Assembly (NCBI GenBank): GCA_041984235.1
Contig: JBHIYN010000003.1
Span: forward strand, 186,001 to 250,000
Length of the DNA stretch: 64,000 nucleotides
Direction: 5' to 3'
From: JBHIYN01 sp041984235
GTDB lineage: Bacteria; Pseudomonadota; Gammaproteobacteria; Ga0077536
Under the pieces are notes generated by a model. That model was not told where the DNA came from and did no database searches. It saw nothing but the letters and a program-made list of their open reading frames with translations. A program made the position numbers and the translations under genes. This document shows positions 16,887 through 25,553 of this stretch, piece after piece. Every line of letters starts with the position of its first letter. Position 1 is the stretch's first letter.

Positions 16887-18409
16887 TGGCCGACGCCAAT
16901 CTGTACACGCGCCTCAGCGCCAACTTCGACCTGCCGGCGTGCGCGTTCGAGCTGACCGACGGCCGCCGTGTCAGCTTCGCCGAAGTGGACGCGGAAAGCG
17001 CGCGCGCCGCTGCCGCCCTGACCGCCCTCGGTCTGGTCGCGGGCGACCGCGTGTCGGTCGTGGCGGAAAAGTCGCTCGCCTATGTCTGGCTCTATCTCGG
17101 CTGCCTGCGCGCGGGGCTCGTCTTTCATCCCCTCAATCCCGCCTACACCGAGCAGGAGCTCGCCTTCTTCCTCGCCAATGCCGGCACCCGGGCGCTGATC
17201 TGCGACCCGTCACTGCAAGAGCGCGCGCTGGCCGCGGCGGCCTCGGCGCCTGGAGTGGAGCAGCACCTGACGCTGACCGCCGACGGCGGCGGCACGTTCC
17301 CCGAGGAGTGCGCGGCCGCCACGCCGCGCAGCACCACGGTACCGCGCGGCAGCGACGATAGCGCGGCCCTGCTCTACTCTTCCGGCACCACCGGCACGCC
17401 CAAGGGGATCCGCATTACCCACGGCAACCTGTGGAGCAACGCGCTCGCCCTGGCGAAGGCCTGGGCTTTCTCCGCCAATGACGTCCTCGTGCACGCCCTG
17501 CCGGTCTACCACGTGCATGGCCTGTTCATCACCCTGGGGCCGGCGCTGCTCAGCGGCACCACGGTGCGCTTCCTGCCGCGCTTCGACCTCGACGCCGTGC
17601 TCGCCGCGCTGCCCGGCGCGACCCTGATGGCCGGAGTACCGACCTACTACTCGCGCCTGCTCGCCGATCCGCGCTTCACCCGCGAAACGTGCCGCGACGT
17701 GCGCGTGTTCATTTCCGGCTCGGCGCCGCTGTCGGAAGCGACCTTCCACGAGTTCGAGCACCGCACCGGGCACGCCATACTCGAGCGCTACGGCATGACC
17801 GAGACCGGCATCAACACCTCCAACCCGCTGCACGGCAAGCGCAAGCCGGGATCGGTCGGGCCCGCGCTCGATGGCATAGAGGTGCGCGTCGTCGATGCCG
17901 GCCGCAAGCCGGCCGCGCGCGGCGCGGTCGGCGACATCGAGGTCCGCGGCGACAATGTCTTCCCCGGCTACTGGGAGCTGCCCGAGGCCACCGCGCGGGC
18001 CTTTTCGGCCGATGGCTGGTTCGCGACGGGCGACCAGGGCTATCTCGACGACGAGGACTACCTGTTCATCGTCGGGCGCAGCAAGGACATGATCATCAGC
18101 GGCGGCCTCAACGTCTATCCCAAAGAGGTCGAGCGCGAGCTCGAGAAGCTCGACGGCATCGCCGAGGCGGCGGTATTCGGCGTGCCGCATGCGGATTTCG
18201 GCGAAGCCGTGGTTGCCGCCGTCATCGCCACGCCCGGCGCCACCGTCGACGAGGCCGCGTTGATCGTGAAGCTAAGGGGCACCCTGGCAGCGTTCAAGAC
18301 GCCGAAGCGACTGATCGTACTCGAAGACCTGCCGCGCAATGCCATGGGCAAGGTGCAGAAGAATCGCCTGCGCGAGAACTGCAGCGGGTTGTTTGCCCCG
18401 CCGGCATGA
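16886..18409 (+). CDS. matB: malonyl/methylmalonyl-CoA synthetase (MatB-like AMP-forming ligase)
   Basis: A 507-residue adenylate-forming enzyme. Core motifs are LLYSSGTTGTPKG (ATP loop), HALPVYHVHGLF, GVPTYYSRLL, FISGSAPL, ERYGMTETGINTSNP, ATGDQGYLD, and the C-terminal lysine in NAMGKVQKN. This combination closely follows rhizobial and Streptomyces MatB, which activates malonate and methylmalonate. The ATG overlaps the preceding stop as TGATG; the open frame upstream of it is not used. In this locus it may activate malonate, methylmalonate or a related small diacid. The exact acid cannot be read from the sequence. Confidence 0.87.
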   Translation: MADANLYTRLSANFDLPACAFELTDGRRVSFAEVDAESARAAAALTALGLVAGDRVSVVAEKSLAYVWLYLGCLRAGLVFHPLNPAYTEQELAFFLANAGTRALICDPSLQERALAAAASAPGVEQHLTLTADGGGTFPEECAAATPRSTTVPRGSDDSAALLYSSGTTGTPKGIRITHGNLWSNALALAKAWAFSANDVLVHALPVYHVHGLFITLGPALLSGTTVRFLPRFDLDAVLAALPGATLMAGVPTYYSRLLADPRFTRETCRDVRVFISGSAPLSEATFHEFEHRTGHAILERYGMTETGINTSNPLHGKRKPGSVGPALDGIEVRVVDAGRKPAARGAVGDIEVRGDNVFPGYWELPEATARAFSADGWFATGDQGYLDDEDYLFIVGRSKDMIISGGLNVYPKEVERELEKLDGIAEAAVFGVPHADFGEAVVAAVIATPGATVDEAALIVKLRGTLAAFKTPKRLIVLEDLPRNAMGKVQKNRLRENCSGLFAPPA

Positions 18410-18440
18410 ACGGCCCGCGCGCTTGGCGCCCGCGCCTCAC

Positions 18441-18446
18441 TATAAT
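18441..18446 (+). promoter_or_regulatory. candidate internal -10 (TATAAT)
   Basis: A perfect TATAAT stands in the 76-base gap between the MatB-like gene and the MaoC gene, the widest gap in the run except 12977-13064. No convincing -35 is seen at the right distance. It may give separate expression of the MaoC to TesB part. Confidence 0.35.
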
Positions 18447-18485
18447 GGGCGGCCTCGAGCCATAAGCAACCACAGAGGAGGGACC

Positions 18486-18941
18486 ATGGCTGGCCTGTAC
18501 TTCGAAGAGTTCTCGGTCGGACAGAAGTTCGATCACGCCATCACCCGTACGCTGACCGAGATGGACAACGTGCTGTTCACCGCGATGACCCACAATCCGG
18601 CGAGGCTGCATCTCGACGAAGAGTATTGCAGGAACGAGACCCAGTTCGGCCAGCGCATCGTCAACAGCGGGTTCACGCTGGCGTTAATGGTCGGCATCAC
18701 GGTTTACGAGACGACGCTGGGGACCACGGTCGCCAATCTCGGCTGGGACGAGGTGCGCTTTCCGAGGCCGCTGTTTCACGGCGACACCATCCGCGTCGAA
18801 TCCGAGGTGGTGGAGATTCGAGAGAGCAAATCACGGCCGGACAACGGCATCGTGATCTTCGCGCACCGCGCCTACAACCAGAACGACGACATCGTCGCGA
18901 CCTGCAAACGCTCGGCGCTGATGCTGCGCAAGCCGGCCTGA
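18486..18941 (+). CDS. MaoC-family hydratase (single hotdog)
   Basis: A 151-residue single-hotdog enoyl-CoA hydratase of the kind that accompanies CitE-like lyases (mesaconyl- or itaconyl-CoA hydratase type). The motif region reads MTHNPARLHLD (34-44): His42 is kept, but the Asp of the classical D-x-N-P-x-H pattern is replaced and the loop is two residues longer. GGAGGG precedes the ATG at 18486. The CitE-like lyase follows after 9 bases, so the pair probably works in sequence: hydration to a 3-hydroxyacyl-CoA such as citramalyl-CoA, then cleavage. A paralogue lies at 48285-48806. Confidence 0.85.
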   Translation: MAGLYFEEFSVGQKFDHAITRTLTEMDNVLFTAMTHNPARLHLDEEYCRNETQFGQRIVNSGFTLALMVGITVYETTLGTTVANLGWDEVRFPRPLFHGDTIRVESEVVEIRESKSRPDNGIVIFAHRAYNQNDDIVATCKRSALMLRKPA

Positions 18942-18950
18942 GGAGGCATC

Positions 18951-19838
18951 ATGCTGCGTTCCCTGCTATTCGCCCCCGGCGACAGCGAGAAAAAGATGGG
19001 CAAGGCGTCCTCGATCGGCGCCGACTGCGTCATTCTCGACCTCGAGGATTCGGTGGCCGCCCAGCGCAAGCCGGTCGCGCGCGAGATGGTGCGCGACTTC
19101 CTGCGTGCCGGACCGAATCCGGCGGTCGACTTCTACGTGCGCGTCAATCCGCTCGATTCCGGTCTCATCCTCCACGATCTCGCCGGCGTCGTGCCGGCCG
19201 CGCCGAAAGGCATCGTGCTGCCCAAGGTCAACGGACTGGACGACCTGCGCCGGGTCTCGCACTGTATCGACGTGCTCGAGGCCGAGCACGACCTGCCTGC
19301 CGGCTCGGTGCGGATCATCCTGGTCGCCACCGAAACCGCCGCGGCCGTGTTCACGCTCGGCGAGTACCGGCACGACCCGGGGCGCATCGCGGCCATGACG
19401 TGGGGTGCCGAGGACCTGGGCGCCGCGGTCGGCGCCAGCACCAACCTCGATGCCAACAAGGACTGGACCGCGCCCTACCAGGTGGTGCGCGCGCACTGCC
19501 TGTTCGGCGCGCACGCAGCGGGCGTCCAGGCCGTGGACACGGTGATGGCCGACTTCCGCGACGATGCCCGTCTGCGCGTGGTCTGCGACGAGGCGCGCCG
19601 TGACGGCTTCACCGGCAAGATTGCCATCCACCCGGCCCAGGTGCCGATCATCAACGAGGCTTTCACACCGTCGGCCGACGAACTCGCACATGCACGCGCC
19701 GTGCTCGACGCCTTCGCCGCCAACCCCGATGCCGGCACGCTACAGCTCGACGGCAAGATGATCGACCGGCCGCACCAGCTGCAGGCCGAGCGCATCGTCG
19801 CGCTGGCCGAGGAAATCGCGCGACGCCGCGGTAGCTGA
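18951..19838 (+). CDS. CitE/HpcH-family acyl-CoA lyase (citramalyl/malyl-CoA lyase-like)
   Basis: A 295-residue TIM-barrel lyase with the family motifs LDLEDSV (29-35), R64 in YVRVN, metal ligand E128 in VATETAA, and the WGAEDLGA block (151-158) with D155. Its length fits stand-alone lyases such as citramalyl-CoA lyase (CLYBL, Ccl) and malyl-CoA lyase rather than citrate lyase beta subunits, and no citrate lyase alpha or gamma gene is present. It would split citramalyl-CoA to acetyl-CoA and pyruvate, or a malyl-CoA to glyoxylate and an acyl-CoA. The adjacent MaoC and class III CoA transferase match the three steps of itaconate degradation, which favours citramalyl-CoA; this remains inference. 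Confidence 0.87.
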   Translation: MLRSLLFAPGDSEKKMGKASSIGADCVILDLEDSVAAQRKPVAREMVRDFLRAGPNPAVDFYVRVNPLDSGLILHDLAGVVPAAPKGIVLPKVNGLDDLRRVSHCIDVLEAEHDLPAGSVRIILVATETAAAVFTLGEYRHDPGRIAAMTWGAEDLGAAVGASTNLDANKDWTAPYQVVRAHCLFGAHAAGVQAVDTVMADFRDDARLRVVCDEARRDGFTGKIAIHPAQVPIINEAFTPSADELAHARAVLDAFAANPDAGTLQLDGKMIDRPHQLQAERIVALAEEIARRRGS

Positions 19839-19854
19839 ACCAGGGAGACCGACC

Positions 19855-20727
19855 ATGAACGAATGGACACAACAGAAGCAGTACGTCGAAGTCGAAGGCC
19901 GCCGCATGGCCTACGTGGAACAGGGTTCGGGACGGCCCATCGTGTTCCAGCACGGCAACCCGACCTCGTCCTACCTGTGGCGCAACATCCTGCCGCAGCT
20001 CGCCGATCTCGGCCGCTGTATCGCCATCGATTTGATCGGTATGGGCGACTCGGACAAGCTGCCGGACTCGGGGCCCGACCGCTACACCTTCGCCGAGCAC
20101 CGCAGCTACTGGGAAGGCGCGATGGATGTCCTCGGCGTGCGCGAGGACATCGTCTTCGTCATCCACGACTGGGGCAGTGCGCTCGGCTTCGACTATACCG
20201 CCCGCCACCCGGAACGCGTGGCAGGCATCGCCTACATGGAGGCGGTGGTCAAGCCGATGAGCTGGGACGAGTGGCCGGAATCGGCACGCGACATGTTCAA
20301 GACCTTCCGTTCGCCGGCCGGCGAGGAAGTGGTGCTGGAGAAGAACGTGTTCGTCGAGCGCGTGCTGCCGGCGTCGATCCTGCGCAAGCTGGCGCCGGAA
20401 GAGATGGACGCCTACCTGGCGCCGTTCCGCAATCCCGGCGAGGATCGCCGCCCGACGCTGAGCTGGCCGCGCCAGATCCCGCTCGGCGGGGAGCCCGCCG
20501 AGGTCTGCGAGTTGGTCGAGGCCTACGGCCGCTTCCTGCGCGATTCCGACATCCCCAAGCTCTTCATCGACGCCGAACCCGGCATGATCCTGAACGGCGC
20601 GCCGGCAGATTTCGCCCGCACCTGGAAGAACCAGAGCGAGGTCACGGTCAAGGGGCTGCATTTCATCCAGGAAGACTCGCCCGACGAAATCGCGGCGGCC
20701 GTGCGCGACTGGCTGAGCCGGATCTGA
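19855..20727 (+). CDS. haloalkane dehalogenase, HLD-II type
   Basis: A 290-residue alpha/beta hydrolase carrying the whole haloalkane dehalogenase active site: nucleophile D105 in HDWGSALG, halide-binding W106 and N35 (HGNPTSSYLWRN), acid E129 in MEAVVKP and base H269 in GLHFIQED. An N35 in the HGNP motif with Glu after the sixth strand is the LinB/DhaA (HLD-II) arrangement. Such enzymes hydrolyse carbon-halogen bonds to alcohol and halide in the cytoplasm. It stands in the middle of an acyl-CoA operon, 16 bases after the lyase and 6 before panB, which is an unusual place. Natural substrates of many homologues are unknown. Confidence 0.9.
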   Translation: MNEWTQQKQYVEVEGRRMAYVEQGSGRPIVFQHGNPTSSYLWRNILPQLADLGRCIAIDLIGMGDSDKLPDSGPDRYTFAEHRSYWEGAMDVLGVREDIVFVIHDWGSALGFDYTARHPERVAGIAYMEAVVKPMSWDEWPESARDMFKTFRSPAGEEVVLEKNVFVERVLPASILRKLAPEEMDAYLAPFRNPGEDRRPTLSWPRQIPLGGEPAEVCELVEAYGRFLRDSDIPKLFIDAEPGMILNGAPADFARTWKNQSEVTVKGLHFIQEDSPDEIAAAVRDWLSRI

Positions 20728-20733
20728 CCGGCC

Positions 20734-21552
20734 ATGAGCGCGCACAACGACAACGCCGCCCGCGTCACCAACCGTACCCTGCGCGCGATGAAGGAGCAGG
20801 GCGAGAAGATCGCCTCGATGACCGCCTACGACGCCGCGTTCGCCGCGGTACTCGACCGCGCCGGCATCGATTTCATCCTGGTCGGCGATTCGGTCGGCAT
20901 GGTCGTGCAGGGGCGCGCGACCACCATCCCGGTGACGGTCGAGGAGATCATCTATCACACCCAGCTCGTCGCGCGCGGCATCGAGCGCGCGATGCTCATG
21001 GCCGACATGCCGTTCATGAGCTACGCCTCCCCCCAGGACTGCCTGAAGAATGCCGCACGGCTGATGAAGGAGGGCGGTGCCGAGATCGTCAAGCTCGAAT
21101 GGGGCGAGCTCGAGATCGACATGGTGCGGCGCCTGACCGAGTGCGGCGTGCCGGTGTGTGCGCACCTCGGCCTGACGCCGCAGGCCATCCACAAGTACGG
21201 CGGTTATCGCGTGCAGGGCCGCGAGGAGAAGGCGGCGCAGAAAATGAAGGACGATGCCCTGGCCCTGGAAGAGGCGGGCGCGGACATCATCCTGCTCGAG
21301 TGCGTGCCCATCGATCTCGCCGCCGATATTACCGCCCAGGCCGGTGTACCGGTCATCGGCATCGGCGCCGGCCCGCACTGCGACGGCCAGATCCTGGTGC
21401 TCTACGACGTGCTCGACATCGCGCCCGGCAAGCGCACGCGCTTCTCCAAGAACTACATGGCCCAGGAAGGCTCGATCCACGGGGCGCTGGAAACCTACGT
21501 GCGCGAGGTCAAGGACGGCGTTTTCCCGACCGAAGAATTCGCTTTCAGGTAG
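20734..21552 (+). CDS. panB: 3-methyl-2-oxobutanoate hydroxymethyltransferase (PanB)
   Basis: A 272-residue PanB: MTAYDAAFA near 29-37, LVGDSVGMV near 49-57, the YHTQLVARG segment, HLGLTPQ and GIGAGPHCDGQ all match the family, which transfers a hydroxymethyl group from methylene-THF to alpha-ketoisovalerate to give ketopantoate. Normal length. panC or panD, the usual partners, are absent; instead it is embedded in a catabolic run between a dehalogenase and a thioesterase. It could be the genome's housekeeping PanB or a paralogue used on another 2-oxo acid; the window cannot decide. Confidence 0.9.
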   Translation: MSAHNDNAARVTNRTLRAMKEQGEKIASMTAYDAAFAAVLDRAGIDFILVGDSVGMVVQGRATTIPVTVEEIIYHTQLVARGIERAMLMADMPFMSYASPQDCLKNAARLMKEGGAEIVKLEWGELEIDMVRRLTECGVPVCAHLGLTPQAIHKYGGYRVQGREEKAAQKMKDDALALEEAGADIILLECVPIDLAADITAQAGVPVIGIGAGPHCDGQILVLYDVLDIAPGKRTRFSKNYMAQEGSIHGALETYVREVKDGVFPTEEFAFR

Positions 21553-21560
21553 AACCGCAC

Positions 21561-22427
21561 ATGCATGCAGCCCTGGCGCGCCTGGTCGAGGCGCTGGCCC
21601 TGGAGAGCCTCGAGGAAAATCTCTTTCGCGGCGCCATCAGCGACACCCACCTGAAACGCGTCTACGGCGGCAAGGTGCTGGGTGAGGCGATCAAGGCCGC
21701 CCAGTCGACCGTGGAGGAGCGCGATGCGCACTCCATCCACGCCTACTTCCTGCGCGAGGCCGACTCCAACCGCCCGGTCATCTACGAAGTGGAGCGCAGC
21801 CGCGACGGGCGCAGCTTCGCCGCGCGCCGGGTCACCGCGATCCAGGCCGGCCGGCCAATCTTCACGCTGGAAGCCTCCTTCCACAAACGCGAGGCCGGTA
21901 TCGAGTACCAGGGCGCCATGCCGGACGTTCCGGCGCCGCAAGAGCTGGCGCGCATCGCTTTCGACGACCTCAACCTGGACCGGGCCTCGTCCAAGGTGCA
22001 GCGCATCGCGAGTATCGCGGCACCGTTCGAGTTTCGCCCGGTCGATCCGTTCTTTGCCAACCCGCCGCGGGGTACGCCACCGCTGCGCCGCGTATGGTTA
22101 CGCACGGTCGACGCGCTGCCCGACGATGCCGACCTGCATCGCGCGATCCTGGCGTATATCTCCGATTACGGCCTGATTACCACGCTGCTGATGCCGCAGG
22201 GGCTGGATCCGACACGCGAGCACCTGTTTCTCGCCAGCCTCGATCACGCGATGTGGTTCCACCGGCCGTTTCGCATGGACCAGTGGCTGCTCTACGTGTG
22301 CGAGGGCGTGTCCTCGGCTGGTGCGCGCGGACTCGCCCGCGGCAGCTTCTACGATGCCGACGGTCGCCTGGTGGTGTCGGTCGCGCAGGAAGGGCTGATC
22401 CGCGTTACCGACGACGCCGCTGGCTGA
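21561..22427 (+). CDS. tesB: acyl-CoA thioesterase II (TesB-like)
   Basis: A 288-residue double-hotdog thioesterase. The N-terminal RGAISDTHLKRVYGGKVLGEAI and the SIHAYFLREADSNRPVIYEVER block, and the C-terminal LASLDHAMWFHRPFRMDQWLLY, follow TesB, with the catalytic Asp in SLDHAMWFH. It hydrolyses acyl-CoA to free acid and CoA and may act as an overflow valve for CoA in this operon. It is the last gene of the run, 8 bases after panB, and ends 6 bases from the convergent GGDEF/EAL gene; no hairpin fits between them. Confidence 0.9.
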   Translation: MHAALARLVEALALESLEENLFRGAISDTHLKRVYGGKVLGEAIKAAQSTVEERDAHSIHAYFLREADSNRPVIYEVERSRDGRSFAARRVTAIQAGRPIFTLEASFHKREAGIEYQGAMPDVPAPQELARIAFDDLNLDRASSKVQRIASIAAPFEFRPVDPFFANPPRGTPPLRRVWLRTVDALPDDADLHRAILAYISDYGLITTLLMPQGLDPTREHLFLASLDHAMWFHRPFRMDQWLLYVCEGVSSAGARGLARGSFYDADGRLVVSVAQEGLIRVTDDAAG

Positions 22428-22433
22428 GCGCCG

Positions 22434-25388
22434 TCATCCTGCCACCGGCTGTGCGGCCGACAGCGGCGCCGGCAGCCACTGCGTGACGAAATCCGCGGCC
22501 GGCTGCGGCCGGCCATAGAGGAAGCCCTGCGCCGTCTCGCAACCCATGCCGAGCAGCAGCGCGGCCTGGCCCTCGCTCTCCACGCCCTCGGCCACGACGT
22601 CGATGCGCAGCGCTCGCGCCATGGCGATGATCGACTCGACCAGGTGCGCATCGTTCGGATCGGTTTCGATGTCGCGCACGAAACTGCGATCGATCTTGAG
22701 CAGGGTGACCGGGAAGCGCCGCAGGTAGCCGAGCGCGGAATAACCGGTACCGAAGTCGTCGATCGCCAGCGCCACGCCCAGGTCACGGATGTCGCTGAGC
22801 ACCTCGGCGATGCGTTCGTCTTCTTCGATCAGCAACGATTCCGTCAACTCGATCACCAGCCGCTCCGGCGACAGCCCGGCCTCGGCGCAGATGGTTCGAA
22901 TGAAGCCGGCGTCGAAACCGTTGAGAAATTGCTGGCTCGAGACGTTGACCGCGAGGCGCAGGTAGGAAGCCGTCTCGTCGGACCACCATTCCCGCGTTTC
23001 CTCGCACGCGCGGCGCAACACCCAGGCGCCCAGTTCGGTAATGAGATGGGTTTCTTCGGCAACGGGAATGAAGTCGCCCGGCGGCACCAGGCCGCGCTGC
23101 GGATGCTGCCAGCGTACCAGCGCCTCCACGCCGATCACGCGGCGCTGACGGATGTCCATCACCGGCTGGTAGTTGAGCACGAAGTCGCCTTCCCGCAGCG
23201 AACGCCTGAGGTCGTTCTCGATGGCGACGAACTGCTCGGCGCGGGCGGTCATGCTGTGGGTGAAAAACTGGTACGTGTTACGGCCGCGCGCCTTGGCCTG
23301 GTACATTGCCATGTCGGCATTGCGCAGCAGGACCTCGGCGTCGTTGCCGTCCTCCGGAAACACCGTGATGCCGACGCTGGCTCCGGCGTGGAACACCTGG
23401 TCGTCGAATTCGTAGGCCTGTGACAGGCGCCCGATGATGTTCTCCGCGATACGCGCGGCATTCGTGGTGTCCTCGATGTCACGCAGGATGACCGTGAACT
23501 CGTCTCCGCCGAAACGCGCGACCGTGTCGGTCTGGCGCAGACTGGCGCGGATCCGCGCCGCTGCTTCGGTGAGCAGCCGGTCGCCGGTCGCGTGGCCCAT
23601 GGTGTCGTTGATGTTCTTGAAGCGGTCGAGGTCGATGAACAGCAGCGCATTCAGACCGTGCGTGCGTTGCGCCAGGCGCAGGGTGGTGTTGAGCTGACTC
23701 ATGAAGCTGTCGCGGTTGGGCAGGCCGGTCAGCGCATCGAAATCGGCGCGGAACCGCAACTGGTCCTGCGCATCGCGGATCTCGGTGATGTCCTGGTAGA
23801 TACCGACCACGTAACCGTCCGGCGTGCGATTCTCGGTCAGCCGCACCCAGCGCCCGGCCAGGGTCTGGAACTCCAGCGCCGTACGTCCCCCGCGGTGGCG
23901 TTGCAGGCGTTCCTGCAGCCATTGCTCCGCATCGCCGTCGTGCGGCACAACCTCGCGGCCGGCGACGTGCCGCAACACCTCCTCGAAGGTAACGCCGACC
24001 TCCAGGACTTCCTGCGCCCGCGGCATGATTTCCAGCATGCGCCGGTTGAAGATCTGCAGGCGGTCGTCGCGATCCCACAGCGCAAAGCCTTCCGCAATCG
24101 ATTCGATGGAGTTGACCAGATCCTGGCGGCTACGTTCGAGTGCCGCGTAGACGCTGAGTCGTTCGGAGATATCGCGCACCACGGAGATCACCACGACACG
24201 TTCGTGCAGGCGGACACGCCGGGCGCTGACCTCGACAGGAACCTCGCCGCCATCCGCGCGTCGATGCCGCGCCTCGAATATCGCCGAACCGGTTTCCCGA
24301 ATCTCTTCGATGACGTCCTGCAGGTGTGCGTGCGGTCCGGGAACGAAGAAGTCCTCCACTTTCATGTTCAACAGCTCTGCGCGCGTGTAACCGAGGTAGC
24401 GCAGCGCTTCGCTGTTGACGTCGATAATCTGCGTAGTTCCGGCGTCGTTGATGAAGACCGCATCGTTGACGTTCTCGAACAGCAGGCCGAAACGCGCCTC
24501 GGCCTCGCGCGCTGCCTCCAGCGCTTCGGCCTGCTGGCGCGCAAAACGGTCACGGTTGACAGCCAGCGCGACGACGAGCAGGGCAATGAGCAAGCCGATG
24601 CCACGCGGCACCCAGACCTGCTTTGCACGCTGCCCCAGCCAGCCGTCGACCGGCCTCGCGGCAAGCTGCCAGCTTCCGGACGGCAGCGCTACCCGGGTGG
24701 TGAGCGCGTCGGAATCGAACAGCGCGGTGTCGCCGAGGAACGCTTCACCGTGGGCGCCGCTGCTGTCGCGTCCGCGCAAGGCCACCGCATAGGGGCCGGA
24801 AAGCGCGTGCAGGCCGGCCTCGCGCAGCAGGGCGTCGTTGTCGATCACGGCGGCGATGACGCCCCACAAGCGCGACGGGCCGTCGCCATCGCTGACGAAA
24901 GCCGGCGCGCGCGCAACGAACGCGGTACCGCCCTGGATCAGATCGAGCGGCCCGGCGATGACGATGGCGTTGCGTTCCACGGCCTGCATCACGGTCTCGA
25001 ACTGCGCCGGCAGCGTACGGTAATCGACCCCGATCAGGGCTTCGTTGCCGGCGCGCGGGTAGACGTCACTCACCACCAGGTCGGGCGCCAGGGCAATGTG
25101 CGTGACCGCCGCCGAATGGTCGATCAGGCGCCGCGCATAGGTGGCGAACTCGAGCGCGCCCAGGTCCGGGTGGATGGCGATATGGGTCGCGAGCCCGCGC
25201 ACCGCGTAGAGGTCACCGGCCAGCACTTTCTCGAGGTTGGTGCGTAACTGGTCGAGGTGCGACCGGGTGGTCTCGGTGACCTGCTCGCGGGCATAGTCGC
25301 GCCAGGCCGTTTCCGCCAGCCAGGTGGATATGCCGACCAGCGCGAGCAGGACGGCAGTGGAGACAAACAGGGCGAATCGCTCGTGCAC
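22434..25388 (-). CDS. CHASE-PAS-PAS-GGDEF-EAL cyclic-di-GMP enzyme
   Basis: A 984-residue inner-membrane signalling protein. A first TM (about 6-24) and a second (about 262-278) enclose a periplasmic CHASE-like sensor. Two PAS domains follow (about 295-410 and 425-540), then a GGDEF domain with intact GGDEF at 627-631, an inhibitory RxxD I-site at 618-621, and an EAL domain with EAL at 755-757, DDFG at 877-880 and a NVSSQQ block. Both catalytic motifs are intact, so synthesis and hydrolysis of c-di-GMP are possible. The ligand sensed outside is unknown. It is divergent from the TetR gene with 165 bases between. No adjacent effector gene is evident. Confidence 0.93.
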   Translation of the reverse strand: MHERFALFVSTAVLLALVGISTWLAETAWRDYAREQVTETTRSHLDQLRTNLEKVLAGDLYAVRGLATHIAIHPDLGALEFATYARRLIDHSAAVTHIALAPDLVVSDVYPRAGNEALIGVDYRTLPAQFETVMQAVERNAIVIAGPLDLIQGGTAFVARAPAFVSDGDGPSRLWGVIAAVIDNDALLREAGLHALSGPYAVALRGRDSSGAHGEAFLGDTALFDSDALTTRVALPSGSWQLAARPVDGWLGQRAKQVWVPRGIGLLIALLVVALAVNRDRFARQQAEALEAAREAEARFGLLFENVNDAVFINDAGTTQIIDVNSEALRYLGYTRAELLNMKVEDFFVPGPHAHLQDVIEEIRETGSAIFEARHRRADGGEVPVEVSARRVRLHERVVVISVVRDISERLSVYAALERSRQDLVNSIESIAEGFALWDRDDRLQIFNRRMLEIMPRAQEVLEVGVTFEEVLRHVAGREVVPHDGDAEQWLQERLQRHRGGRTALEFQTLAGRWVRLTENRTPDGYVVGIYQDITEIRDAQDQLRFRADFDALTGLPNRDSFMSQLNTTLRLAQRTHGLNALLFIDLDRFKNINDTMGHATGDRLLTEAAARIRASLRQTDTVARFGGDEFTVILRDIEDTTNAARIAENIIGRLSQAYEFDDQVFHAGASVGITVFPEDGNDAEVLLRNADMAMYQAKARGRNTYQFFTHSMTARAEQFVAIENDLRRSLREGDFVLNYQPVMDIRQRRVIGVEALVRWQHPQRGLVPPGDFIPVAEETHLITELGAWVLRRACEETREWWSDETASYLRLAVNVSSQQFLNGFDAGFIRTICAEAGLSPERLVIELTESLLIEEDERIAEVLSDIRDLGVALAIDDFGTGYSALGYLRRFPVTLLKIDRSFVRDIETDPNDAHLVESIIAMARALRIDVVAEGVESEGQAALLLGMGCETAQGFLYGRPQPAADFVTQWLPAPLSAAQPVAG

Positions 25389-25514
25389 GGTCGGCCAGCG
25401 CTGCTAATCGGGGCGGCGGAAAGGGATTGAATACCGCGTCAATTATCCTTTTCGGCCGCAAGCGCCACAACTTTCGCGCGCGATGTCCCGGGCACATGTC
25501 CTGAAATTCACTTG

Positions 25515-25529
25515 CTTGTTGCAAACAAG
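25515..25529. promoter_or_regulatory. palindromic operator candidate upstream of the TetR gene
   Basis: A perfect palindrome CTTGTT-GCA-AACAAG in the divergent region between the GGDEF/EAL and TetR genes. It covers a possible -35 (TTGCAA, 25519-25524) that is 17 bases from TAAGCT (25542-25547). A TetR protein bound here would repress its own gene and the linked icmF run. Confidence 0.6.
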
Positions 25530-25553
25530 TAACTTCTTCCATAAGCTGCGCCA

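Noticed and set aside
19663..21480. 605-residue minus-strand open frame
   Set aside because: It lies antisense to the lyase, dehalogenase and panB genes, all of which have intact catalytic motifs.
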